Below, one piece after another: positions 10,901 through 22,045 of a stretch of 64,000 bases of DNA (positions within the stretch are counted from its first letter, which is position 1; each line of letters opens with the position of its first letter). This stretch comes from Hyaloscypha bicolor E (lineage: Eukaryota; Ascomycota; Leotiomycetes; Helotiales; Hyaloscyphaceae). Under the pieces are notes generated by a model, which was given only the letters and a program-made list of their open reading frames with translations, did no database searches and was not told where the DNA came from. Position numbers and translations under genes: made by a program. The stretch is taken from positions 1,426,001 through 1,490,000 of the forward strand of contig NW_020194555.1 of NCBI RefSeq assembly GCF_002865645.1. Reading direction: 5' to 3'.

Positions 10901-12900
10901 TATTCTGGGCTTTTTCTTAGCTATCTAGGTTCTTTTTTTCTTTTAAGTAGCCTTTTTCTTAGTAGTCTAGAATTCTTTTTAATTTTAAAAAATTATTAAA
11001 AGATAATTTCGGATTTTAAGCTATAGTTTTAGTTATATAATTTTAGAAGTTCTTTAGAATTTTTAAGATTAAAGAAAGTAAATAACTAGATATTATAATT
11101 TTTAGGCCAGGCTTTCTATTTAATTAAATACTATTATTTCTTATTTCTATTATCTTATTAGTAATTAATAATAGCTTTTATTTTCTATTCTTATTCTTTA
11201 TTATTATTTACTAATTCCGGAAGTTTTCTAAAAAAATATAAATATAATTCCTAATTCTTTTTTATTATATATTTTTTAAAGAAAGAAATATAAAAAGTTA
11301 GATATAAATAATTATATATACTTAGTAGTTCTAACTTATATGCTAAATTACTAATATATTTAAGAATTCTAAATAGACCTATAAATTTTAGCTTAAGCTT
11401 TCTTGTTTTAAATTTAATATTTCTTATTAATAGTATTACCTAGGCTTTTTTAAAGTAATATTTAGCTAACTAATACTTATTATAATAGGTTTCCCGGTTA
11501 TTTTATATATAATATTATAAATTCTTAAGCTTTCTCTATTCTATTTTAAGGATTTCTAGCCTTTTATATATAGCTAGTACTTTTTCTATAATCCTATTTT
11601 CAGGATTTTATAGAAATTAAAGGTAATATCTATAATATATATAGAAAAATATATTCTATAAAACCTAATATTTTAAGTTATTATATATAAATTCTATAAA
11701 AGATAACTTCTTAAACTAGTTATTTTTTTTAGATATTATAATAATATTTTAGATAGTATTCTAGGGTCTAGTTCTATTTTTCTATCTAATTATTTATCTG
11801 AGAATAGTAAGCTATACTTAAATACTATTTATATATTAAGTAGAAATAGAAAATAGACTAGAACTAGCTAGTAAATACTATTTCTTAATTAGAAATAATT
11901 CTATTAGAAAAGCCAAAAATCAAGAAAACATATTTCTATATAATTTTAGTAAGCTCCGAAAAGTTAATAGTCTTATAATATATAATATACCTTATTATTT
12001 TAGAATACTAGTTAATAACTATAAGAATTATATTAAAATCGGAATCTTCTATTAAGTTCTTATATAATAATAGACCTATAATAAAATTTATAGAGATCTT
12101 ATCCCAGAATCTTTTAGGCTATAGTAAACTATTAAGTAAACTATATAATAAATGCCTTTTTACCTTAACTCTCTAGTAAATATTATATTCTTAATAATAA
12201 TTATAAATATCTTCTTTTATATTCTCTTAATACTAGGACTTTCTAAAGAGCTTAAGAGTCTTTTCTATTTTATAGTATCTAGCTATTAGGTTATTATAAT
12301 AAAGCTTTATAACTTCTTAATATAAAGCGGAATTATTAGGTATAATAATTCTTAAATAGTACCTAAATAGGCCCGAATTATTTTTCCAGATTTCTTTTCC
12401 CTTAATATCTTTCTTACTAAGCCTTTATTTTATAATATTCTAATATCGAAAATCGTTTTTCTAAGCTATCTAGATAATATCTAGAAAGAATTTAGATAGA
12501 GGGGCTAGTACTATAGCTCTTTTAGTAGCTATATATATTTATATATAGGGAATTAGGTACTTATAATTATCTAATTCAAAAACTTGAGAAATCGAGAAAT
12601 CTTTAGTTTTATTAAGTAATATAGTTATAAATACTTCTATTATCTTAGCTATAATAATAGAGCCTTTAAGGCATTTCCCTATATCTTATTTCTTAACTAA
12701 TTCTATAATTAAGAGATTTATAAGATAATCTATCTGCTTATCTTATAATAAATATTTCTCTTTAGCTACTATAAATATAGCAAGTATTAAATAATACCTA
12801 TTCTAAAAAGAAAACTCTTTAGATATTTATAAAGACCTCTAAATCGCAATTATAAAAGCTTCTTTTAGCTTATTCTAAAAGATTAGAAGCCAAGTTATAT
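10901..12900 (-). pseudogene. gypsy-1 integrase region, degenerate
   Basis: This lies between RNase H and the 3' non-coding DNA of gypsy-1, where Ty3 elements keep the HHCC zinc finger, the DDE core and often a chromodomain. The minus-strand frames are long once TAA and TAG are read as former Gln or Trp codons, but I could not place the catalytic Asp, Asp and Glu with certainty. The call rests on element order and coding-like length. Confidence 0.55.
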
Positions 12901-12949
12901 TAATAGAACCTTTTTTATAATTAGGTCTTTTACTAGGTCTATTTACTAG

Positions 12950-14500
12950 GTTTAAGGTACCTCTATAATAAATAATATTAAAATCATATATTATAAAATA
13001 TATTACCTAATATATTTAATAGCTCTCTAGATATTTTATTTCTATAAAGTATTAGAGGTTATTATAGTCTATAATAACCTTAATTATAAACCTGGATCCT
13101 TTAAAATAATAGTACTAATACTTAAAGGCTTTAATAATTATAAGTAGCTTTCTATTATAGATATTATAATTATATTTGGCTCCGGAGAGTTTCCGGGACT
13201 AGAATACTACTAGATATTAGTATTTTTTCAGGCTATTACTAGGATTAACTTATTATAAAATAGTACTAGTAATTATAAATTTTAATATATTAGTTTTAAT
13301 ATAAATCTTTTTAGAAAAATTAAAATAGACTAGAATAGGTATTATAATAAAAGCTTCTTTTAAAGTTTTAAAGCTTTTAGCTATTTTATTTATTTATATA
13401 AAGAGACCGGATTTCTGGCCCTTTTCTATTTCTTTTAAGAGATTTATTAAGCCTATAGTTACCTAAGAATAATAATAAATAAACCTATAGTAAAAATTAG
13501 TAAATTCAAGAAATACTTAGATATTATAAAATAATTCTGGTTCTAGCTATTTAATAATACTATAGACCTGTTTAGGATCTATATAAATACTTTCTATTCT
13601 AATAAAGAAATCCAAAAATTCGACTTTCTTAATATTAAACTCGTATTTACTAAGTTTATAAAATAGGTTATTTTTATATAGCCTAGTAAGTATCTAGTAT
13701 ATATAATTATAGTATTTATTCTTATTTCGGGAATAAATAAGAATATTATCTAAATAAATAACTATGAAATAATTTAGAAGCCCTATAAATATAATATTAA
13801 TATATATTTAAAATATAGCTAGTATATTAGCTAGTCCAAAAGATATTATAAGATATTTAAAATAGCTATAGTAGGTCCTAAAAGCTATCTTCTATTTATA
13901 TTCTTTATAAATTCTTACCTAATAATATATATTTTTGAGATCTAGCTTTATAAAAATCTTGGCTTTTTAGAACTAGTTAAGGATCTTATTAATAAGAGAA
14001 AGCAGATACTAATTCTTAATTATAACTTAGTTAAGTTTATAATAATTAATATAAAGATATAGTTCTTTATCTTTCTTAGAAATAAAAAGAATAGGTATCC
14101 CTATTAGGCTTTTACTAGGCCTTATCTAATATTTATAAAGTATATCCTATAAATATAAATATAATACTTTTAGTTAGGTCTCTAATAGATTATATAAAGG
14201 CCTATATAGGACTATACTATCTATATTAATAAAGTATTTAATATTACTAAGATTAGGAAGTTCCGAAGCTTTATTAGAATTAAAAACCTTTAAGAAATCT
14301 TTATATTTATTATCCCGGAAATAGATAAATATCTCTAAAGCTCCTTTCCGGAAAGTATTAATTTACTATATTAAAAACTCCTATTTAGTATTACTAGAAC
14401 TATATAATAAAATAAAGACTTAGTAATTATTATAAATATATAAAGCCTATTATCTAGGATAATTATATTTGCCTTTAGTTAAGAATAAGACTTAAGGCAC
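12950..14500 (-). pseudogene. gypsy-1 reverse transcriptase and RNase H, RIP-mutated
   Basis: On the minus strand the RT core is clear: KIFIKLDLKNIYYQVRI (about 13,960-13,910), AFRTYYSHFKYLVISFRLAN (about 13,890-13,830), then GLLNYFIVIYLDNILIYSRN (about 13,780-13,725), the catalytic Y-L-D-D block with the second Asp codon changed to Asn. NNLFYKLSKYEFNIKKVEFL follows at about 13,670-13,610, typical of Ty3 RT. RNase H is marked by SRFIIKVIIDYNNLYF-like residues at about 13,095-13,045 (T-D-H-K-N-L-E-Y-F in relatives). RT would make cDNA in virus-like particles; this copy is dead. Confidence 0.9.
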
Positions 14501-15199
14501 TAGTTTAGGGTACTAGTTAAGCTTCTTACTAAATTCTTTTAGTATTAGGATCTTAATATTATTAGGCTATATAAATATATATATTTATTATTTCTTAATA
14601 TAATTTATATATTATATAAGAGTTATTTTATAAAATTCCATACTAAAAACAAGGTTATAAGAGCTAATATTCTTATATTTATAAAACCGGAGCTTAAAAA
14701 AATATATCTTACTATAATTATTTATAATAAATACCTTAAAATTATAGACTTAATAGACCTTAAATTAGTTCTTATAAAAGGTTATAAATTCTTAATTATA
14801 TTTAGCTAAGGTAATAAAGCCCTAGCTTTAAGCCTAATTATTATTAAGAAAGTTATAATCTAATCCGGTATTATTAAATTTATTATATATCTCTAAGGTA
14901 CTTATTTCTAGCTATATTAATCTTACTTAAATAATTATATAAAGTAATATGCCTTTTTTATTATAGCCAAAATTATTAATATTCAAGATTTGGCCTTTTC
15001 TTTTCTCTATTTCTTAGGAAAGTCTTTTCTAGAATATTCCTCTATAGCTATAATATTAACCTATTTCTATAAATACCTTAATTCTTTTATAGTTTTGGCC
15101 TTATTAGGGTTCTACTAAGCCTATTTAATATATTTAAAATACTTTATATTTCCTAAGAAATATTCTTTCTATTTATAAGTCTAATAAATTATACCTAAA

Positions 15200-16440
15200 G
15201 TAGAATTAGTACTTTATTAAGGCCTTAAAGAAGCCAAAGTACTACCTAAGGATTTCTTATATAATCTTCGGAACTTATTCTTTCTTTTTTAATAGCCTTA
15301 TAAATTAGAATTTACTAAGTTAGGGTCTTTAGGGGCAAAGTTACCTTTACTAAACTTTCTTATCTTTACTTTTCTTAATTTAGAATAAGTAATATACTTT
15401 ACTTTCTAAGCTTTCTTAAGCTATTTAAAAACAGATATTACCTTATCTCCTAAAAAAATAAATATAAGTATCTAATAAGTCTTATAGTTAGATAAAATAG
15501 TATTAAGAGTCCGGACCCGGTCTCTCTTAGGATATAGGTCCTAATTAACTTCGAGACTAATTATCCGAATATATAACTTAGTAATTATCTTACTATTCTT
15601 CTAATAAAGATCTCGGAATTCCTCAAAAATATCTTATTAACGGATTTAAGATACTTAAAATATATTAGCTAAGTAGGCCTTAAATCGCTTCTAATAAACC
15701 TTATATAATAATAGGCTTTACTTTATTATAGCCTCCCAAATATTATAAGGTTTATTCCTAAGGGTATTTATAGTAAAGTTAATTCTAGAAAAGTATTTAT
15801 TATAAGTCCAAGATTAGGTCCTAAAGATTACCTCCCAGGAAAATATAAATATTCTCTATTTCTTAAGGGACTTTCTATAATATAAATCAGATATCCGGAT
15901 CTTAAAAAGCTTTTCTTAGTTCAAATATATCTTTAGAATATTATATAGTAGCTTCTAATAGATAGTATTAAGATTACTCTCAAAGCTTATTATATTAGGA
16001 AAAAGAATAGGTTCTAACCCTATTTCAGGAAGTTCCCTAATAGGAATTATTAAGGAAAATAGAATAAACTTATAAATAGAGTTTCTATAAGATATAGTAA
16101 ACCGTAAGGTATTTCTAAGAATACTCTTATATTATTTTAACTATAGAATATATTAGTTAATTATATCTACTAATTCTTGCTTTTATTAGAGCGCTTTGAC
16201 TTTAGTATATAAGCCCTATTCTATAGCTTAGGCGGCGGTAATTCGGGTATTAATCTCGATATCTTAATTATTACCGGGATTATTTCCGTTATTATTACTA
16301 GCTCTCGGAAGCTCCTAAGGGGCCCTATTAAAAGTATTAGACAAGCCTTTGCTATTACTCGTATTAGGGTTAATCTAGTTAATTTCCTCTATAGGAATAG
16401 CTTTAGTAAGGAATTATATATTTTATAGATTTCGAGACAT
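15200..16440 (-). pseudogene. gypsy-1 gag, RIP-mutated
   Basis: The minus strand has ATG at 16,440-16,438 about 45 bp inside the 5' LTR, giving MSRN followed by a frame that stays readable for about 95 codons with stops at expected Gln or Trp codons. The N-terminal part is rich in Asn, Ile and Ser (NPNTSNSKGLSNTFNRA), then FRNNNGNNPGNN-like residues. The stretch keeps unusually high GC for its surroundings (for example GGGGCCC near 16,320). A zinc knuckle is expected near the left end but could not be confirmed. The left limit is approximate. Confidence 0.65.
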
Positions 16441-16484
16441 AATTACTTATTAAACTATTTCCTTTAAGGATAGAGAGATTAGCT

Positions 16485-16782
16485 TATAAAGTATTTATTA
16501 GTAGGTAATAAGATAATAAAATAAATTAGTAAGTTATAAAACCATAGTATTAAATTCAGTATAGAACTAATCTCTATTTTTCCTATAAGGTCCAGGAAAG
16601 CCCCCTCTAAATAGGAGGCCCCAATAACATATATATAATTAGTAATTTATAAGCCTAATACTTATAATATAAATAGTAATTAGTTATAAAGTTAAAGGAT
16701 CTCTAATTTCCCTAATTAATACCTGTAATATTCGAGGTTTATTATATGCCCTTAAGTTACATATAACCCTATATATATTATA
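16485..16782 (-). repeat. gypsy-1 LTR, right (5' LTR of the minus-strand element)
   Basis: 298 bp matching 8,952-9,249 base for base in length. It keeps a few bases that are mutated in the left LTR (for example ACATATAACCC near 16,760 against ATATATAATCC), so it is slightly less RIP-damaged. The 5' LTR would carry the promoter. No primer-binding site could be matched to a tRNA in the inner flank (read on the minus strand from 16,484 as AGCTAATCTCTCTATCC). Confidence 0.95.
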
Positions 16783-16787
16783 TTTAG
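16783..16787. repeat. Target-site duplication of gypsy-1, right (TTTAG)
   Basis: An unchanged copy of the TTTAG at 8,947-8,951. Removing one copy and the element restores the gypsy-2 RNase H frame (AK before, AKLLFYYYFK after, on the minus strand). Confidence 0.9.
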
Positions 16788-19700
16788 CTTATTAAGAAAA
16801 GAGCTTCTTAATAGTTATAAAGTACTTTAAAGTATAATAATTAGAATAGACTTTAAAAGAAGTATTCTAAAGACTCTTTAGCTTAGCTCTTTATTTCTCT
16901 AATACTTATATTATAGCAAATATCTTTTTATTATATATATTATAATTAAGCTTTACTAGAAATATAGTTTTAGAAAAATAAGCTATAGAATACTAAAAGC
17001 CTATTTCTGGGTCTTATTAAAAAAGTAAACTAGTAATTACTTCTTTAAATATATCTATTTCTATTATTATAAACAAATCTAAATTATAGTATTATAGAAC
17101 TAGAATAGAAATTATAGCTTTTTTTTTAAATAGATAAAAGCCTCTTAATATTATTTGAACTATTTAAAGAAAATATTCTTTTTTATAAATAAGATAAAAA
17201 GTCTAGTAATCTATTTATATTCTCTAATAAAGTATTTATAAAAGTTATAAAAGCCGAAAAAAAACTATATATCCTTAACTATTTTTGGGAATTACTAGTT
17301 ATATATTACTTCGACTTTATTAAAATTTACTTTAATACTAGATATAGAAATAATAAAGCTTAAATACTTTATATATATAACTTTAAATTCCGATTTCTTA
17401 ATATTTACTTAAAGGCTAATAAGATATAAATAGTTTAGTACTTTTTATATATACTATTTATACTCTATTAGATTCTCTAAATAAATAAGAATATTATTAA
17501 AATATATTATTTATATAATATTAATATATAGCCGGGCTATTTATAAGGCTTTCCTAAAGAATATTATATTTATATATTTTATAATAAATATAAAATATTA
17601 TTAGCTTCTAAAAGTCCGAATTTATAGCTATATAATAAAAAGCTTAGTAAATATTTAATTTAGTATAAACCTTAGCTTTAAATAATTAATTTAAAGTTTA
17701 TTAATAAGTAAAAAGAAATATTAATTCTTTCGGATAATATTATTTAGATAATAGAAATTAATACAGAAATATAAACCTCTATTTACTTTCTTTATAAAAA
17801 GAACTAGTAAAGTAAAGAAAATCTAACTAGCTTTAATAAAGCCTTTAGCTAGATTATTTTTTAAGAAATACTTAATTTCTAAAAGCTCTTAAGTAAACTA
17901 TTACTAAAGAAATTAATATATAATACTTTTAGTTCCTTTTAGGCTTTTAATCTAAATCTTATAATTATATAGTCTATAAAAAGAAAAAGTATTAGATTTC
18001 TTCTTAGAAAAAATAAAGATATATTTCTTAAATTTCGGGAATAATATTCTTTATAGCTATTAAAGCTCTATTTCTTCCGGCTATTAATTCTCTAGGCCAG
18101 AAATAGCTTTTTTTTCCCGAGCTTCAAGCTTTTTATTAATCTTATAAATAGAGATTTAACTAATAATATTATCTTCTTTTTTAGCTATATAATTAAATAC
18201 TATAAAAATAAAAATAGCTAGATTTAATATTTACTTTTTATTAAGAATCTCTTTTTGCTTCTTTAGCTTTTACTTAGATATTATATCTTAATTAGGCTAT
18301 AGAAGCTTCTTTTCTATAGTCTTATATAATTTCCTTTAATTAGTTTAAAAAAAAACTATTTAAAAATAAAAGATTTCTAGAAATAACTTATAATAAAATC
18401 TTATTAATTAATATCTTTTTAATACTTTTTATTAGATTACTTCTCTAGCTATTATTAAGAAATACTAATAATATAACTAAATTATATAGATTTAGGCTTA
18501 TTATTTAGCTATATAAGCTTATATTTTCTATAACTAACTAGAATATTAATATATATTATTTATTTTCTACTAAAAATAATATTATAATTTTTAAGATTCA
18601 GAATAATTATAAATATATTAATACTTTATTTATTAATTAGAAATAAGACTTTTATATATTTCTTAATAAACTTAGCTAGCTTTCTATTAAAACTATATAT
18701 AGTATAAGATAAAAGGAAAAGTTATAATTCTATTTCTAAAAATTACTTTATAAGCTAAGTAAGCTTTATATTAATAAAAGTATAACTATTAGCTCTAATA
18801 TTAATAAAGAAAAAAGAATTAATTTCTAATCTATTTATACTAATAATATAGGGCATTATAAAAGTATTTTCTCTTATTAGACAAGTTAAGTTAATCTTTA
18901 TTAAATTCATATTATAAGCACCTAAAATAAAGACTTTCTTTAAAAGTACTTATTTTCCTGTTTTATATTAGAATTAGAGCTCGAATTCTCTAAATACTTT
19001 ACTAGAATAATAACTAGATATTCTAGTAAAATAAGAATTAAGTCTGGCTTAATTCTAGAAAGAATTACCTTAATTTTCTTACTATATATAACCGGATAAT
19101 ATCTAATATAATAGCCGGGTTTATTATAATTATAGTATTTAATAATTAAAAGATTTTTAGTTTTTATAGAATATTACTTATATTTATAAAAAGATATATA
19201 CTTAATAAAAATAATTAATATAGGCTTTTTAGGCTTCTCTTTAGAAGTATATTTCTTAAAAATATATAGAAATATAATACTAGAAATAAACTTAACTAGA
19301 ATAGCTTCTATTTTCTTATATTTCTTAATCTTTTTATATATAGCTTTAATTTACTAATTATTAGTAATATAATACTAAGTAAAATAAGTAATATTAATAG
19401 AAGAATTATTATAGTATATATATACTAATTTCTAGAGCTTTAGTAAAAGCTTCTTATTTAGTTTATATTTAATATCTTAAAAACTAATATTATCTTCTAT
19501 AAATAATTATAAAAAAAGAATATAGAACTCTAAAAATACTTAACTAGAATATATTTAAAGCTTATTAAAGTTATAATAAGTATTCTATATTTTATTAAAG
19601 TTAGAATATAGCTTCTTTAGATAGAAATAGAACTTTGAAAGCTAATAGTATTAATTTAAACTATCTTTATTTATATAAGAATTAGTTAAGGCAAGAGTAT

Positions 19701-20774
19701 TACTAGTAAATCTACTAGAAATATAAATAATTTTAAGGTTCTTTAAGAAATATAAATTAGTATTTCCTTATAGCTTATTTTTAATCTAAACTAGCTAGTT
19801 ATTAAAAACAATATAATTTCTAGTAAAGAAAGTTAGATCTAAAAGCTTAGTAACTCTAGTATTTTTAAAGGAAATATAAGATATAGGGAATTCTAAATAG
19901 AAATAAATAAGAAATAGTTCGGAATTCTTTTAAAGAAATTCGAAATAAAAGTAGCTAGAGCTACTATAAGCTAATTTACTATAGCTATATAGTATTTAAT
20001 ATTATTCTCGAGCTCAATATTATAGAGCTTAGTATTTTTAAAAAGGCTTTTAATATTCTTATAGCTTATCTTATATAAAATAGCTTTTTTAAGATTCTTC
20101 TAGTAACTAATAATAATTAAATTAATATTAGAGAACAAGTAATTAGCTTCCTTAGACTATTTATATAGTTCTTTGGCAGTAATAAGCTAATTAGTATATA
20201 GAAGCTTATTAATAAAAGGAAAAGTCTATTCCTCTATAAATTTATTTAAAAAACCTCTAGAAATATTAATAAAGTATTTAATTCAGGAAAGGCTATTAAT
20301 AGAATAACCTGAACTAATAGAAGCCTTAGAAGAAATTAATATTATTCCGGATTATATAATATTTTAAGAAATTAATTTATTATACTTTTCCTCTACTATA
20401 TTTTTTCTAGTAGTTTTATTACTAGTATATATATAAGGCCTATAAGATTATAGAATAAAACTTAAGGGTAATAGTCAGGTTACTAGCTTATAAGTACCTA
20501 TTACTCTAGAACTTAATTAAAAAGTAGCCTTTATTTAAGGTTCTTTGATTTTCGGGTTTTCGAAAAGATTTCTAATATATTACTAATATATATTTATAAA
20601 GATATAAATACCTGATTTCTTTAAGAGTTCTAAAGCTTTTTGATTTTATTATTCTAAAGTCTATTACTTATATTTCTAAGGTTCTATTATCTTAATAATA
20701 CTTACATTTCTAATAGTTCTAAATTAGTTTATTTAAAATCCTCTATAGAATTAAAAGAAATAAGCTTTAAATAC
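16788..20774 (-). pseudogene. gypsy-2 gag-pol, 5' and central part (gag, RT, RNase H start), RIP-mutated
   Basis: Read on the minus strand from 20,774. The RT strand IYFNNILIYLENLIEY (about 17,510-17,465) corresponds to Y-F-D-D-I-L-I-Y-S in Ty3 elements, again with the second catalytic Asp changed to Asn. KVNFNKVEVIYN (about 17,340-17,300) follows. SNYYTLKYFITIKKLFS (about 16,845-16,795) is the RNase H block that ends where gypsy-1 inserted. Gag should lie between about 20,700 and 18,900, but no zinc knuckle could be read through the damage. Together with 6,711-8,946 this forms one original polyprotein region. Confidence 0.75.
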
Positions 20775-21048
20775 TATTATAAATATAGTATTTAGGGCTT
20801 AGAAAACAAGATAGAAAGTCTCTTATAAAGATAATTTAAAGCTAAAAAAGGGAAAACTAGAATATAGAAGGCTATAAGAAAGTATATATATCCTATAATA
20901 TACTAGTTCCGAAAAGACTTAGCTTTCTAAATATCTCTAGTATATTTCAAGTATATTTCTCTAATAAAGCAGCTATATTATATATATCTAGAAAGTATCT
21001 AATATCTAGCTAAATATCTCAGATATCGGATATTTGGGTATTATAATA
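20775..21048 (-). repeat. gypsy-2 LTR, right (5' LTR of the minus-strand element)
   Basis: 274 bp matching the left LTR at 6,438-6,710, with the same TATTATAA...TTATAATA ends. Differences between the two are mainly C/T and G/A changes (for example AGATATCGGATATTTGGG here against AGATATTAGATATCTGAA), as RIP would give. Confidence 0.85.
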
Positions 21049-21568
21049 AAACCCTATTAAAATTAAAAAAATTACTAGAAGTATTATAAAACAGGCTTAA
21101 AATTATTAATAATAATTATATTACTTATTTATACTTTATTCTAATATAATGAAAATATTTATTTATATATATTCTTTTATCTTAATAATTATAAGGTTAT
21201 ATATTATAAAGGTAGTAGAGCTATTCCTGCTTTTTATTAGTTTTTATAATAAAAAAGTAATTGAAAAGTAGCGAATTTTATTATAAATAAACTTAAAATT
21301 ATTAATTATAATTATATTACTTCTTTAAACTTTATTCTAATATAATATAACTATTTATTTATATATATTATTTTATCTTAATAATTATAAGGCTATATAT
21401 TACTAAGTTAGTAAAGCTATTCTTGTTTTTAATAGTATATTTAACTAAAAAGTAATTATTTTAATAGGATTCCTATATAAAAATCTTAATAAAATACTTG
21501 CTTTTATAGAATACTTGATTTTCCTAACTATAAATAAAGCAAGTAAAGAAAGATAAACTAATTATTAA
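21049..21568. mobile_element. Right part of small TIR element, with TTAA target site
   Basis: 21,049-21,075 continues the left TIR (CCTATTAAAAT) after the gypsy-2 insertion, and 21,440-21,564 is the right TIR; joined, each TIR is about 125 bp. Between them is a tandem duplication of about 170 bp: 21,093-21,262 and 21,291-21,458 share AATTATATTACTT, TTTATTCTAATATAAT and TATCTTAATAATTATAAGG. There is no transposase frame. TTAA at 21,565-21,568 is the outer target duplication. Confidence 0.75.
21093..21458. repeat. Internal tandem duplication (two ~170-bp copies) in the TIR element
   Basis: Two direct copies, about 198 bp apart start to start, share long stretches such as TATCTTAATAATTATAAGG and TTTATTCTAATATAAT, with scattered differences. 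This is the whole core of the small element between its TIRs. Confidence 0.8.
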
Positions 21569-21921
21569 TTTGAAATAAAAATATAGTAATAGCTCTAATA
21601 AAGAATAGCTTTTTATATATAGTATAAATAAGATTTCTGAAAAGTATAGAAGTATTTTTAAGAAATATTAAATAAATCTCGAAAATAAGAAATATAAAAG
21701 TATACTCAAACTTGAAATTATAATTAATATTAATAAATTATAGTATATTATTAAAGTATAATCTATTTATCTAGTTAGCCTAAAAGAATTAGATCTAGAT
21801 AAAACTAATATAAGTAATATATTTGAAATTAAGAAAGGTATTATTAAAGATAAGGCAAGTAATAAGAAATAGCTAGCTAATTAATAAAGGAAAACTATAT
21901 ATTACTTTAAAGATTAGATAT

Positions 21922-22045
21922 TAAAAGAAAAAGAAAAAGAAAAAGAAAAAGGGAAAGAAAAAGAAAAAGAAAAAGAAAAAGAAAAAGAAAAAGAAAAAGA
22001 AAAAGAAAAAGAAAAAGAAAAAGAAAAAGAAAAAGAAAAAGAAAT
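21922..22045 (+). repeat. (AAAAAG)n microsatellite
   Basis: About 20 hexamers AAAAAG with a single GGGAAAG interruption near 21,951. The equivalent in copy B (55,376-55,430) is shorter, about 55 bp, with changed units. Confidence 0.95.

Larger units (their letters stand above)
8952..16782 (-). mobile_element. Ty3/gypsy retrotransposon gypsy-1, complete but RIP-inactivated
   Basis: A 7,831-bp element flanked by two 298-bp LTRs and a perfect TTTAG duplication, read on the minus strand. Order from right to left: gag with a surviving ATG at 16,440, then protease region, RT (LDLKNIYY at about 13,935-13,960, YLDN near 13,745), RNase H (IIDYNNLYF-type block near 13,050-13,090), integrase region and 3' non-coding DNA. 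It sits inside the RNase H of gypsy-2, so it is the youngest layer of the nest. Its LTRs differ at many sites, nearly all C/T or G/A, in line with RIP after insertion. No frame is intact. Confidence 0.95.
6438..21048 (-). mobile_element. Ty3/gypsy retrotransposon gypsy-2, RIP-mutated, carrying nested gypsy-1
   Basis: The element runs right to left between two matching LTRs (6,438-6,710 and 20,775-21,048). Taking out gypsy-1 and its target duplication leaves about 6.8 kb, normal for Ty3/gypsy. RT and RNase H read on the minus strand (YFNNILIYLEN at about 17,475-17,505; YTLKYF at about 16,822-16,840). The RNase H frame continues across the gypsy-1 insertion to the left of 8,947. It inserted inside the TIR of the small element; the flanks AAATC (6,433-6,437) and AAACC (21,049-21,053) are a probable 5-bp target duplication with one difference. 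Confidence 0.85.

Noticed and set aside
21049..21564. Calling the TTAA element a piggyBac transposon
   Set aside because: TTAA duplication alone is not enough; the ends lack the typical CCC start and there is no transposase.
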